Positions 23,514-32,282 are shown, numbered from the stretch's first letter. The stretch: 40,703 nt of DNA from Candidatus Saganbacteria bacterium (GCA_013202975.1 JABMQY010000090.1:1-40703), one strand, 5' to 3'. Program-made: numbers and translations. The notes: generated from the letters alone by a model not told the origin.

Positions 23514-24395
23514 ATGAGAAAGAATGGGTTTTATCCTTATTACTACTTTGGTTTTAATCTCCATTCTGATTTTTCAATTGATGATTTAAAAAAGAATGGA
23601 AAGGAACCGCCAGATGTATGGATTTGTGCTAAAGAAAATCACTCCAAGAATGTTGACAAAACCTTATTAGATCTTATTCTGGAAAACCCTCAAAAGTTCT
23701 TCACAATTGAAGGCCTAAACAATGTATCCTTTGACTCAATAATACATAAGCTGGATAATTCCTGGAAAATACGTTTGTTAAATTATGCCTTATCTCACCT
23801 CTCATTAAAAAGAGGTATCATTTCTATCCACGGCTCAGCAATTAATTATAATAACAGAGGAATTATTTTTGCCGGTTCAAGCGGGAGCGGAAAATCAACC
23901 ATCGCTGCAGCTTTTTGCAAAATGGGACACAGTTATCTGTCCGATGATCGCACATATATTAACCGCCAAAATGGCAAAAACTATATTGCCACCGATAGAG
24001 GCAATCTAAAACTAAAAAAAGATGCCATTACCCATCTAAACATTAGCGCAAAAGAAACCGGGCAAGAAAAAGATAAATTTGAATTCGACTTTAAATCCTA
24101 CCGATCAAAAAAGACCAGGCTGGTTTTGTCCCGCATTTATTGTTTGCAACCGGACACAAACTGCAACAACATTTCTCTTTTTAGGATGCCAAGAATAGAC
24201 AGCTTAAAAACATTGATAAAAAATGATGGCACTGGATCTATTATACCTAGAAATGATTATAGTAACAAAATTTTCAATCTTTTTTACGACTTATCGATAC
24301 AAGTTCCCGTCATAAGCATAAAATATCCTAAAAGAAGTTCTTCAATCACAGAGCTGACTAAAAAAATTGAATTGGATTGCAGAAATTCTGTATAA
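23514..24395 (+). CDS. HPr kinase-like protein of RiPP cluster
   Basis: A 293-residue protein with an HPr-kinase/phosphorylase-like P-loop fold: Walker A FAGSSGSGKST at ~residues 118-128, preceded by ISIHGSA, and then SYLSDDRTYI where HprK has its Walker B-like Asp pair. The N-terminal HprK sensor domain is replaced by ~90 residues without a known match. Stand-alone relatives occur in lasso clusters, where some phosphorylate the peptide, and in HPr-related PqqD systems. Its likely substrate here is the precursor peptide at 23245; this is inferred from position. Confidence 0.75.
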   Translation: MRKNGFYPYYYFGFNLHSDFSIDDLKKNGKEPPDVWICAKENHSKNVDKTLLDLILENPQKFFTIEGLNNVSFDSIIHKLDNSWKIRLLNYALSHLSLKRGIISIHGSAINYNNRGIIFAGSSGSGKSTIAAAFCKMGHSYLSDDRTYINRQNGKNYIATDRGNLKLKKDAITHLNISAKETGQEKDKFEFDFKSYRSKKTRLVLSRIYCLQPDTNCNNISLFRMPRIDSLKTLIKNDGTGSIIPRNDYSNKIFNLFYDLSIQVPVISIKYPKRSSSITELTKKIELDCRNSV

Positions 24396-24402
24396 TATAA
24401 TA

Positions 24403-24852
24403 ATGTTTAAATCGGGCAATAATAAAGCAGTAAGATTTCTCAGGCTTTCTGTCAAAAAAAAATACCTGTGTCTTGAAGCATTGTTTTGGTTGTTTTTGTC
24501 TCGTTTCATTATTGTTATTTTCCCCCTAAAGTATTACAATAGGTTATTATTGGGTAAAGATATAACAAGTTTAAAGGATGTTTTTTTTAAGGTACAAGAT
24601 CCTGTAGTTGATGATATAGCCAGGGCAGTCAAAGTTTGCAATGAACACGTACCATGGCAAAATAGATGTTTGGCTGCTGCTGTTAGCGCAAAAATTATGC
24701 TGGCTTTGAGAGGACACAATTCAGTGTTATATGTAGGGATTAATAAAAAAAATGATACTTTCCTAGCCTCACACAGCTGGTTGAGATGCGGTGAAAAATT
24801 CGTCATTGGTGGAAAGGGAAAAGACTATGTTCTTGTCTCAAAATTTAGATAG
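24403..24852 (+). CDS. Lasso-type B2 leader peptidase (transglutaminase-like)
   Basis: A 149-residue protein resembling lasso peptide B2 proteins, cysteine proteases that cut the precursor leader. The catalytic Cys lies in PWQNRCLAAAVSAKIML, the His in ASHSWLRCG, and the usual LRGHNSVLYVGI stretch lies between. The N-terminus has hydrophobic helices (LCLEALFWLFLSRFIIVIF). The ATG at 24403 is 7 nt after the kinase stop; the track start lies inside the kinase gene. It is followed by the PqqD/B1-like gene, the usual B2 partner, though here B1 follows B2. Confidence 0.8.
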   Translation: MFKSGNNKAVRFLRLSVKKKYLCLEALFWLFLSRFIIVIFPLKYYNRLLLGKDITSLKDVFFKVQDPVVDDIARAVKVCNEHVPWQNRCLAAAVSAKIMLALRGHNSVLYVGINKKNDTFLASHSWLRCGEKFVIGGKGKDYVLVSKFR

Positions 24853-24870
24853 GAAAAAAGGAAAATTAAA

Positions 24871-25143
24871 ATGAAAAATGATACGATACCAAATATAAAC
24901 TCAAAAATTACCTTTAGAGAAGAATATGATGGTTGGGGGATAGTTTTTAGTCCGGATACTGGAGAGGTTTTTGGCCTTAATCCAGTAAGTGCCCTTATAT
25001 GGAAAAATATAAACGGTAAAGATACTATAGACAATATTCACAATAAGATCAAAAAGTTTTTTTTCGACTTACCGGAAGATGCTTTAAACCAAACAAAAAA
25101 ATACCTTGAGCAACTGTCAAAGAAAAAACTGATTACGCTCTAA
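24871..25143 (+). CDS. PqqD/B1-like RiPP recognition element
   Basis: A 90-residue winged-helix protein of the PqqD family, which binds precursor leaders and presents them to modifying enzymes. Typical features are the beta-hairpin GIVFSPDTGEVFGLNPVSALIW and a C-terminal helical part ending KKLITL. It lies 18 nt after the B2-like gene and 4 nt before a radical SAM gene. It probably recognises the KWQTPEL leader. Confidence 0.82.
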   Translation: MKNDTIPNINSKITFREEYDGWGIVFSPDTGEVFGLNPVSALIWKNINGKDTIDNIHNKIKKFFFDLPEDALNQTKKYLEQLSKKKLITL

Positions 25144-25147
25144 GACA

Positions 25148-26257
25148 ATGACTTTTTATGATACCCCTAAAAGTGTTGATCTGGCTATAACAGGTAGTTG
25201 CAATCAAAGATGCAAGTATTGCAGTCATTTTAATAGCCCGGGCGAAACAAAAAATGACCTCCCCACCGATCAATGGCTAAAATTCTTTGAAGAACTAAAA
25301 AACTGCCTGGTAATGAATGTATTTCTTCAGGGGGGTGAGCCTTTTTATCGAGAAGAGCTTGATAAAATCCTGCTGGGAATTATCAAAAACAAAATGCGCT
25401 TTGCCATTCTATCTAACGGGACATTAATAACAGACAAATGGGCAAGGTTCCTGAAAGATACCGAAAGATGCGATTATGTCCAGGTTTCCATTGATTCCTC
25501 TATTCCTTCACATCATGATGCCGCAAGAGGCCAAGGTTCATTTACCAAGGCAATAAACGGGATAAAGCTGCTGCAAAAATATAAAATTCAGGTTCTATGT
25601 AGAGTAACCATCTCAAAATATAATGTTTATGATCTGGAAGATTTAACAGAATTTTTACTCAAAGATATCGGACTAAAGCACTTTGGGGTAAGTTCTGCTT
25701 CATATCTTGGCCTTTGCATGAAAAACCAAGAAGAAATAGGTTTATCCGCCAAAGAGCGTTCAATCGCAATGGAAAGTTTACTAAAATTAAACAAAAAATA
25801 TAATAACAGAATAACAGCAACGGCGGGTCCGCTTGCAGAAGCTCAAATATGGCAAAAAATGATTGAAGCAAGAAAACAAGGACTGGACAACCTTTCAAGA
25901 GGAGGGTATTTAACTTCATGCAATGCTAACATTTCCAAAATAGCAGTTAAGGCAGATGGAACTTTGGTCCCCTGTATCCAAATGGGGCATATCGAACTAG
26001 GGAAAATTAATCAAGATTCACTTTATGATATTTGGCACAATAGCACAAAGTTAAATTCGTTCAGAAATAGAGATAAGATACCGCTCTCTAACATTAATTT
26101 CTGTCAAGATTGTGATTTTATTAACTATTGCCAGGGCGGCTGCCCGGCAACTGCACAGACTTATTGCCAAAGCGATTTTGTTCCGGATCCAGACATCTGC
26201 CTAAAAAGATTCCTTAAAGCTGGTGGAAAATTTCCTGATCAGAGTTTGTATGAATAG
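25148..26257 (+). CDS. Radical SAM/SPASM peptide-modifying enzyme
   Basis: A 369-residue enzyme with the radical SAM motif CX3CX2C at C18/C22/C25 and the GGEP motif (FLQGGEPFYRE). It has a C-terminal SPASM domain with CNANISKIAVKADGTLVPC, CQDCDFINYCQGGCP and a final Cys, holding auxiliary [4Fe-4S] clusters. Such enzymes install thioether, C-C or other bonds in RiPPs. It is the first of four consecutive radical SAM genes and is closest to the PqqD gene, so it is the best candidate for core modification. Confidence 0.85.
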   Translation: MTFYDTPKSVDLAITGSCNQRCKYCSHFNSPGETKNDLPTDQWLKFFEELKNCLVMNVFLQGGEPFYREELDKILLGIIKNKMRFAILSNGTLITDKWARFLKDTERCDYVQVSIDSSIPSHHDAARGQGSFTKAINGIKLLQKYKIQVLCRVTISKYNVYDLEDLTEFLLKDIGLKHFGVSSASYLGLCMKNQEEIGLSAKERSIAMESLLKLNKKYNNRITATAGPLAEAQIWQKMIEARKQGLDNLSRGGYLTSCNANISKIAVKADGTLVPCIQMGHIELGKINQDSLYDIWHNSTKLNSFRNRDKIPLSNINFCQDCDFINYCQGGCPATAQTYCQSDFVPDPDICLKRFLKAGGKFPDQSLYE

Positions 26258-27350
26258 TCCTTTTCTAAATGAATGGATAGCAGGATTTGGCCAATCCAAC
26301 TATTTGCCAATTAGCACTGCCTGCAACAGTGATTGCATCTTTTGCACCAACAAATATAATATTTTCCCTTGCAGAAAAGGTTTATTCCGTGACATAGAAG
26401 ACATCAAGCTCCAGCTAAGCTTAATGAAACAGCATCAATCCTCAATAAACCTATCTTCTATTTTGCCTGGTCGTCTACCAGAGGGAGAGGCTTTTCTTCA
26501 CCCTGATTTCTTTGAAATATTGGAAATAATAAGAAAAAAATACCCTTCAAACACGCTAAACATTTACACAAACGGTTCAACGCTAAGCAAGAATTTCCTA
26601 AAAAAATTGAGTAACTATAACCCAATTAAAATAGTAGTTTCGCTGCATACAACTAATGCTCAAAAATTGGCTTTTCTTTGCAACCGGCCTCTCTCTTTTG
26701 TGAAAAAAATAATAGAATCTATCCCTTGGATTAACAATTTCAAAATAGAACTAGCAGGTGCCCTCCTGCCTTTTCCCAAACTACTTGGCTGGGAAGATAT
26801 TGAAGAAACAATACAATATCTGTTATCTAACAATGCCAAAGAATTAATACTTCACCATCCTGGATATACCAAAAAAACGCCCAAAGAAATTATTAACATA
26901 ATAGATTGTGACCTTGATGAACTTACCGAATTTACCTGCAAATTAAGAAAGAAGTGCCAAGCAAAAGTCCATATCTATCCAGACATGAAAGCATCTATCG
27001 AAATTCCAATAAAATTCAAAAATGCTCTCTTGCTAACATCAGAAGCTGCCTACTCAAGGCTAAAAGAAAATGGATCAAATTCACATTATTTTTATGCGGT
27101 TAAAAACAATTCCTTTGGCGGAAATGTTACTGTTGGCGGGCTGCTCATGGTTAATGACTTTATCGAGGCAGGAAAAAAAGCCCTGAAGAAATTCCCAAAA
27201 ACAGAGATAATACTTTTGCCAAGCGCCCCTTTTGATGCGTTCAGACGGGATTTGTTATATACCCCAGCACAAAAAATAGTAGATAAATTAAAGAAAAATA
27301 CAGCTATAATAAATAATAAGGGGGAAATTATTTCATTATGCCAACATTAA
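26250..27350 (+). CDS. Radical SAM protein with DUF512-like C-terminus
   Basis: The radical SAM motif is at C25/C29/C32 (ACNSDCIFC). The C-terminal third (NSFGGNVTVGGLLMVNDFIEAG, then EIILLPSAPFD) resembles the DUF512 domain otherwise known from PDZ-radical SAM proteins of unknown function. There is no SPASM Cys cluster at the end. The ATG at 26250 overlaps the preceding stop by 8 nt; the GTG track start at 26223 is possible but deeper in the neighbour. The role in the RiPP pathway is unknown. Confidence 0.7.
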   Translation: MNSPFLNEWIAGFGQSNYLPISTACNSDCIFCTNKYNIFPCRKGLFRDIEDIKLQLSLMKQHQSSINLSSILPGRLPEGEAFLHPDFFEILEIIRKKYPSNTLNIYTNGSTLSKNFLKKLSNYNPIKIVVSLHTTNAQKLAFLCNRPLSFVKKIIESIPWINNFKIELAGALLPFPKLLGWEDIEETIQYLLSNNAKELILHHPGYTKKTPKEIINIIDCDLDELTEFTCKLRKKCQAKVHIYPDMKASIEIPIKFKNALLLTSEAAYSRLKENGSNSHYFYAVKNNSFGGNVTVGGLLMVNDFIEAGKKALKKFPKTEIILLPSAPFDAFRRDLLYTPAQKIVDKLKKNTAIINNKGEIISLCQH

Positions 27351-28294
27351 TGTTAACCACAAAATGCCCTAATTCCTGTGATTGGTGTTTTGCCAAGTCA
27401 ATAATGCAGGATTATCAGAGCAAAAGTATTAGCGAAATAAAATGGGAAGATTTTTTGAGTGTAGTAGAATTTTTCAAACAATCAGGTAAAAAGAACATAA
27501 TCTTGTTAGGAGGGGAACCAACCCTGCACTCAAAATTTATGGACATTCTGACATATCTAAATAAAGAAAATTTTACTGTCTCGGTAGCAACCAACGGAAT
27601 AACAGATCGCTCATTAATTGACAAAGTTGCTGCCTCTAATTTTCAATCTCTTCGTTTTGGATTGAACAGCACAAGCTATTTCCACTATGATCAGGCAACA
27701 CAAAAAAAGGTTGATTATTTCTTATCTACAATAAGAATGCCCATCTTACTTTCTTATACAATATCCGAAAAAGATATAAACGACCCAAAACCCGAACCCA
27801 TACTGGATCGCGCATATCTAATAATGAGATATTCTTTGTCATCGCACATTCAATTTCAAATAGCTGTCCCTTCTTCTTCAAATAAATGTTTCATCCCATT
27901 CTCCCGTTATCGGGAAGTGTTCTCCCTGCTTAATAAATGGAACACTATCTTAAAAAGAAACAATATCACTTCGGGACTAGATTGCCATTCTTTCCCCAAA
28001 TGCGCCCTGCCTCCGGACGATAAACTCAAAAACCCACTTTATTTTAAATGCGCTAATTTCATGATAGATATCGGCCCGAATCTTGATGTCTGGCCCTGTT
28101 TTCCCCTCTCAGATCATAAGGTAAATTTAGCTGATTTTAAAAACCTTGCTCAAATACAAGAACATTTTAAAACAAAGCTATCTAACAGCTTAGTTTACGA
28201 TAAATCCTGCAGCAAATGCGGAGAAAAAAGAAACTGCGACGGAGGTTGTTTTGGCTTCTCAAAAACAAGAAATGAACTCGCAAAACAAAAATAA
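27338..28294 (+). CDS. Radical SAM/SPASM-like protein
   Basis: 318 residues, starting almost at the CX3CX2C motif (C10/C14/C17, in KCPNSCDWCF), with LLGGEPTLH as the GGEP motif. C-terminal Cys in FKCANFMIDIGPNLDVWPC and CSKCGEKRNCDGGC suggest auxiliary clusters. It overlaps the gene before by 13 nt and the gene after by 44 nt. A peptide-modifying role is inferred from context. Confidence 0.78.
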   Translation: MPTLMLTTKCPNSCDWCFAKSIMQDYQSKSISEIKWEDFLSVVEFFKQSGKKNIILLGGEPTLHSKFMDILTYLNKENFTVSVATNGITDRSLIDKVAASNFQSLRFGLNSTSYFHYDQATQKKVDYFLSTIRMPILLSYTISEKDINDPKPEPILDRAYLIMRYSLSSHIQFQIAVPSSSNKCFIPFSRYREVFSLLNKWNTILKRNNITSGLDCHSFPKCALPPDDKLKNPLYFKCANFMIDIGPNLDVWPCFPLSDHKVNLADFKNLAQIQEHFKTKLSNSLVYDKSCSKCGEKRNCDGGCFGFSKTRNELAKQK

Positions 28295-29366
28295 ATTTCC
28301 ACTAAAAGGGATCTATTTCTATTTAACTGATGCCTGTAATCTAAAATGTCAGCACTGTTGGATTTCGCCTAAATATAATAAAGCCAAAAGCAACAAAGAA
28401 TTAAATTTTGATCTGTTTTGTAAAATAATAGAAGAGGCAAAGCCCCTTGGATTACGTTTTGTAAGACTGACCGGAGGAGAACCTCTATTACACTCACAAA
28501 TTGAAGAAATAATTAAACACGTGGCTAAAAACAACCTGGTACTAGACATTGAGTCCAATGGCACCTTAATCACTCCCAAATTCGCTAATCTGCTTGGCAG
28601 CATCAAAAAGAAAAACATCTCAATAAGTTTAGAAAGTACTGACCCCAAAAAACACTACTCTTTTAGAGGGGTATCAGGAAGTTTTAAGAAAACGATTACC
28701 GGAATCTTAAATCTAAAAAATGCCGGTGTGAGCCCAGAGATCATAACCTGCTTATCTAAAAACAATAAGAAACAAATCAAAAAACTAATTTATTTTGCGG
28801 AAAACTTAAAACTAAGGTCGTTAAGCTTCAAAATAATTAATCCTCTTGGAAGGGCCACAAAAATATTTTCACAAAACAATAACTTATCAATTGCAGAACT
28901 AATTCAATTGGGACAATGGGTTGAAGAACAACTGATTCCAAAATCAAAAATACCTGTTGCCTTTGGCTATCCCCCAGCTTTTAGCAAGATGAGTTCTTTG
29001 TGCAATCCACGAGAAATATCCTGCAATAGTTGCGGAATAAAAGGAATCATGGGGGTCCTATCAAGCGGAGAATACGCTCTCTGTGGAATCGGCCAATCAA
29101 TAAAAGAGTTGTGTTTTGGGAACGCAAAAACAAATACGCTTAGTAAGATTTGGCTCAATAGTAAGATAATAAACGAAATAAAAATAGGGCTTCCAAAAAA
29201 ACTTAAGGGAATTTGCGCAAAATGCGCAATGAAAGAGCTTTGCAAAGGGGCATGTCTTGCTCAAAATTATTATTTTAAAGAAGATTTGTGGGCCCCATTT
29301 TGGTTCTGCCAACAAGCCTATGACTTAGGCCTATTTCCAAAAAGCAGAATAATACCCGCCTCTTGA
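28251..29366 (+). CDS. Radical SAM/SPASM protein, last gene of module 1
   Basis: 371 residues with CX3CX2C at C29/C33/C36 (ACNLKCQHCW), RLTGGEPLLH, and SPASM Cys (CNSCGIKGIMGVLSSGEYALC, CAKCAMKELCKGAC). The TTG at 28251 is the likely start: GGAGG lies 5 nt before it, whereas the ATG at 28272 has no ribosome site. It lies 44 nt inside the previous gene. Downstream is a non-coding stretch of gene remnants, so module 1 ends here. Confidence 0.8.
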   Translation: MASQKQEMNSQNKNKFPLKGIYFYLTDACNLKCQHCWISPKYNKAKSNKELNFDLFCKIIEEAKPLGLRFVRLTGGEPLLHSQIEEIIKHVAKNNLVLDIESNGTLITPKFANLLGSIKKKNISISLESTDPKKHYSFRGVSGSFKKTITGILNLKNAGVSPEIITCLSKNNKKQIKKLIYFAENLKLRSLSFKIINPLGRATKIFSQNNNLSIAELIQLGQWVEEQLIPKSKIPVAFGYPPAFSKMSSLCNPREISCNSCGIKGIMGVLSSGEYALCGIGQSIKELCFGNAKTNTLSKIWLNSKIINEIKIGLPKKLKGICAKCAMKELCKGACLAQNYYFKEDLWAPFWFCQQAYDLGLFPKSRIIPAS

Positions 29367-29374
29367 ACTGGCAA

Positions 29375-29497
29375 TGAATCACTGGCCTTTGATCTCTCGT
29401 TCTCTGTCAGCAGCTTCTTACGCAAACGTATACTTTTGGGAGTCAACTCAACTAATTCATCATCCGAGATAAATCCCAGTGCCGATTCTGCAGATAG
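29375..29497 (-). pseudogene. typA/bipA 3'-end remnant
   Basis: The minus strand reads ESALGFISDDELVELTPKSI and then RLRKKLLTENERSKAS, unmistakably the C-terminus of the ribosome-associated GTPase TypA/BipA (family ending ...DDELVEVTPKSIRLRK). Nothing upstream continues the gene. It is therefore a ~120-nt 3' fragment stranded at the edge of module 1. The surrounding 29367-29768 holds no intact gene, only this fragment and the CYTH-gene start copy. Confidence 0.8.
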
Positions 29498-29671
29498 TCG
29501 AAAGAGGCGGAACAGTTTGACAAAATAAAAAAACACAAAATAAGCAGCACATTAATAAATAATGCCTGCAATTTGGCGCCACTCATGCCCGCTTATACCC
29601 TATTTGTAAGCCTTACCGGAAAATTCTGAAAAAAGATTGAGGGGATTATCTGAGAGAGGGAAAAGATTCTG

Positions 29672-29708
29672 TTTTACGCACATTCTGGCATGGTTATTAA
29701 TTATACAT
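29672..29708. repeat. Direct repeat, copy 2 (remnant of CYTH gene start)
   Basis: Second copy of the sequence at 23112-23149, with 24 identical bp in a row. On the minus strand it gives the leader and ATGCCAGAA start of the CYTH gene, then diverges after four codons. It marks the right border of module 1. Confidence 0.75.
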
Positions 29709-29768
29709 CTTCTTGAGTCTCGACAATTTCGTGATTCCGCTTAGGTTGCTATAGCTACTGTTTATGCG

Positions 29769-29939
29769 TTAAGTCTCAGCTATAACACTGCAAGGAACAC
29801 AGCCGGGATCCAGTTCCCGACAAGTTGCATTATTAGAGGTTTCACCTGCTGGCTCAAACTTGCAGGTTACCAGAACAGACTCTTCGGATTTACCCCTTGT
29901 TAAAATATTCAACATCGGCTTTTTCCATTCTTTTTTCAT
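29769..29939 (-). CDS. RiPP precursor peptide, module 2 (divergent copy)
   Basis: A 56-residue peptide missed by the ORF track. The leader MKKEWKKPMLNILTRGKSEE is followed by SVLVTCK. The core has Cys at 26, 40, 47 and 50 and ends in Thr. The leader matches those of the precursors at 32109, 32289 and 39307. A G-rich ribosome site AAAGGGGGG precedes the ATG, and a consensus promoter lies upstream. It is divergent from the radical SAM-HPr kinase fusion gene, which probably modifies it. Confidence 0.8.
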   Translation of the reverse strand: MKKEWKKPMLNILTRGKSEESVLVTCKFEPAGETSNNATCRELDPGCVPCSVIAET

Positions 29940-29982
29940 ACCCCCCCCTTTATTTACTTTAAATAATAATGATACTGTTCAG

Positions 29983-30011
29983 ATTCTATTATAGTCTTTT
30001 CTATTTGTCAA
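29983..30011 (-). promoter_or_regulatory. Promoter of module 2 divergent precursor
   Basis: Minus strand TTGACA (30011-30006), 17-nt spacer, TAGAAT (29988-29983), about 44 nt before the precursor ATG. Confidence 0.65.
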
Positions 30012-30071
30012 CGGGCAAAGGAAAAGTAATTGTAATATAAAAAAAAGGAATATGGTTTAAAACTAACCTAC

Positions 30072-30100
30072 TTGCGTCTATAAATTGAATAAGGTAAAAT
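30072..30100 (+). promoter_or_regulatory. Promoter of first radical SAM-HPr kinase fusion gene
   Basis: TTGCGT (30072-30077), 17-nt spacer, TAAAAT (30095-30100), with a short leader lacking a ribosome site before ATG 30123. Confidence 0.5.
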
Positions 30101-30122
30101 AAAAACTTACCCTACTAAATTA

Positions 30123-32072
30123 ATGGAATACACCCAATCTAAAAAATACGAAAAAATACCACGCTTACCATTTGAGGCAAAGGTAGATTTAACCTATCGC
30201 TGTAACAACAACTGCCGGCACTGCTGGCTCAGAATCCCGGCTGATTCGGAAGAAAAAAAGAGAGAACTTTCTTTTGAAAAAATAAAAGATATTATTTGCC
30301 AAGCTAGAAAACTCGGTTGTCGCAGATGGTCTATCTCTGGCGGAGAACCGATGCTTAGGCCAGACTTTGAAGAAATTTTTGATTATATTACCAGCCATTC
30401 TATGTCCTATTCCCTTAACAGCAACGGAACATTAATTACCCCAATGATTGCAAAATTGATGAAGAAAAGAGGGACTAAGATGATCGCAGTTTATGGAGCA
30501 ACAGCAGAAGTGCACGATCATATCACTCGCAACCCTGGTTCATTTGACGCTCTCATGCGCGGATTTGCTTATTTAAAAGAAGCAGGAGCCGGATTTATAG
30601 TTCAACTTATTCCCATGAAGGATAACTACCACCAGTTTGATCAGATGGTCAAGTTGGCTAAATCTTTAAGTAAACATTATAGAGTAGGAGCGCCATGGCT
30701 TTATTTGTCTGCTTATAGGGACGCAAAAGCAAATGAAGAGATTAAACAGCAGAGGCTTTCCTCCAAAGAAGTGATCGGGCTAGATCAGCCAAGCATCCCT
30801 GCCGAAGATAAATTGGCTGCTGATCATGGATGCGGTTGTTTGGAAAAAGGCGACGATCGTCTTTTTTCTGCTTGTTTAAAGGCAAGAAGGGATTTTAGCG
30901 TGGATCCCTACGGTCAAATGACCTTTTGCGGTTTTATCAAAGACCCTGCCCTGCTTTATGATTTAAGAAAAGGAACAGTTGAAGATTGCTGGGAAAACTT
31001 TATCCCCTCTCTGGCAGATAAAATTAGGGGGGGGCAGGAATATTTGGAAAATTGCGGGTCCTGTGACTTAAAATCTGATTGCCGCTGGTGTCCTGTTTAT
31101 GGATATTTAGAATACGGCCGGTTTTCGGCAAAGGTAGAACATCTTTGTGAAGTAGCAAAAGAAAAAATGAAATACAAGGAAAATTGGATAAAAAACCATC
31201 GCACCTTTTACCAAATTGCCGGCATCACCATTCAAATAGACTCGGATATTCCAATTAAAGAAGAAACCATTCACTCCAAATTAAATCCTTTTAAAGTTGA
31301 TGGGCCTGGGAAGGACACAATTTATCTTAATCACCATTTTTCCTTGCCTGATTTGGCCGGAAAGGATTTAGGAAAGAGAATTTATTCTAAAACTCCGTGG
31401 TCGATCTACAAAAAAGATGATTCCTGGATATATCTAGGTATTTCAGCAACAAAAGGAGAAAAAAGACTACATCGAGTAGCAATTTTCAACAAAGATCATA
31501 CTCGCGCCAGTATCTATCATGCAGATGATAATATGATTAAGAAAGGAAACCTTACTTCTCTCACATTGTTTCCTACTGATCAAATCCTCGTTGGACGCAT
31601 TCTGGCTGACCGCGATGGTTGCTATATGCACTCTTGTGGTATTGTTCTTGATGGTAAGGGATATTTGTTTGTTGGTCATTCCGAAGCAGGAAAATCAACC
31701 ACCAGCTTAATGATGAAAAAGCAAGGCGGTAAAATTCTTTGTGATGATCGGATAATTATCCGTAAAAAGCCCGAAGGTTTTCGTATTTATGGTACATGGA
31801 GCCATGGGGATGTCCCTGACATTTCTCCTGATTCAGCCCCCCTGCACGCGATCCTCTTTTTGAAGCAAAGTGAGGAAAATGTATTAATTCCGATGTATGA
31901 TAAGTTGGAAGTGGTAAGGCGGCTCTTGGCCTGCCTGATTAAACCTTTTGCCTGTGCTGACTGGTGGGAAAAAGAACTGACTCTAATAGAGAAAATCGCG
32001 AAAGAAATCCCCTGCCACCGCATGTTGTTTGATAAGAGCGGAGAGATCGTAGAACAGATTAGGGTTATGTAG
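30123..32072 (+). CDS. Radical SAM/SPASM-HPr kinase-like fusion protein A
   Basis: A 649-residue bifunctional enzyme. Residues 1-~360 are radical SAM/SPASM: CX3CX2C at C27/C31/C34 (RCNNNCRHCW), SISGGEPMLR, then SPASM Cys in DPYGQMTFC and CGSCDLKSDCRWC. Residues ~375-649 are HPr-kinase-like: a family N-part, Walker A VGHSEAGKST at ~519, KILCDDRIII as the Walker B-like pair, and GTWSHGDVPDI. One chain could thus both install a radical-based crosslink and phosphorylate the same peptide. A near twin lies at 36162. Precursor genes flank it on both sides. Confidence 0.85.
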   Translation: MEYTQSKKYEKIPRLPFEAKVDLTYRCNNNCRHCWLRIPADSEEKKRELSFEKIKDIICQARKLGCRRWSISGGEPMLRPDFEEIFDYITSHSMSYSLNSNGTLITPMIAKLMKKRGTKMIAVYGATAEVHDHITRNPGSFDALMRGFAYLKEAGAGFIVQLIPMKDNYHQFDQMVKLAKSLSKHYRVGAPWLYLSAYRDAKANEEIKQQRLSSKEVIGLDQPSIPAEDKLAADHGCGCLEKGDDRLFSACLKARRDFSVDPYGQMTFCGFIKDPALLYDLRKGTVEDCWENFIPSLADKIRGGQEYLENCGSCDLKSDCRWCPVYGYLEYGRFSAKVEHLCEVAKEKMKYKENWIKNHRTFYQIAGITIQIDSDIPIKEETIHSKLNPFKVDGPGKDTIYLNHHFSLPDLAGKDLGKRIYSKTPWSIYKKDDSWIYLGISATKGEKRLHRVAIFNKDHTRASIYHADDNMIKKGNLTSLTLFPTDQILVGRILADRDGCYMHSCGIVLDGKGYLFVGHSEAGKSTTSLMMKKQGGKILCDDRIIIRKKPEGFRIYGTWSHGDVPDISPDSAPLHAILFLKQSEENVLIPMYDKLEVVRRLLACLIKPFACADWWEKELTLIEKIAKEIPCHRMLFDKSGEIVEQIRVM

Positions 32073-32108
32073 TATAATTTATTCAGATTAATTATACAGG
32101 AGCCTGTC

Positions 32109-32282
32109 ATTAGAAAGACATGGAAGAAGCCGAAATTAATTGTCTTATTTCGTTCAAACAAAGAAGAACAGGTGTTAGCAAATTGCAAAAATTTTGGAGA
32201 AGCCCCTGGGCCTAATTTGTCCTGGTGGGACTGTCAAGGAACAGGTTGTGGCACCGTCTGTGCGGATATTGGCGTTTCTTGA
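32109..32282 (+). CDS. RiPP precursor peptide, module 2, with ATT start
   Basis: A 57-residue peptide not in the ORF track because it lacks ATG/GTG/TTG. Its first codon is ATT at 32109, aligned with the ATG of its paralogs and 6 nt after AGGAG. The leader reads IRKTWKKPKLIVLFRSNKEE then QVLANCK. Cys are at 26, 42, 47 and 51, and it ends in Ser. It lies between the fusion gene and a second precursor, 6 nt before the latter. AUU initiation is rare (known for infC); weak expression or a sequencing error are alternatives. Confidence 0.7.
   Translation: MRKTWKKPKLIVLFRSNKEEQVLANCKNFGEAPGPNLSWWDCQGTGCGTVCADIGVS

Noticed and set aside
23245-24852. A lasso peptide cluster
   Set aside because: B1, B2 and kinase-like genes are present, but the asparagine-synthetase-like cyclase is missing and the Cys-repeat core is unlike a lasso core.
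31787-32188. 133-residue minus-strand ORF
   Set aside because: It is antisense to the end of fusion A and the first module 2 precursor, both supported by homology.
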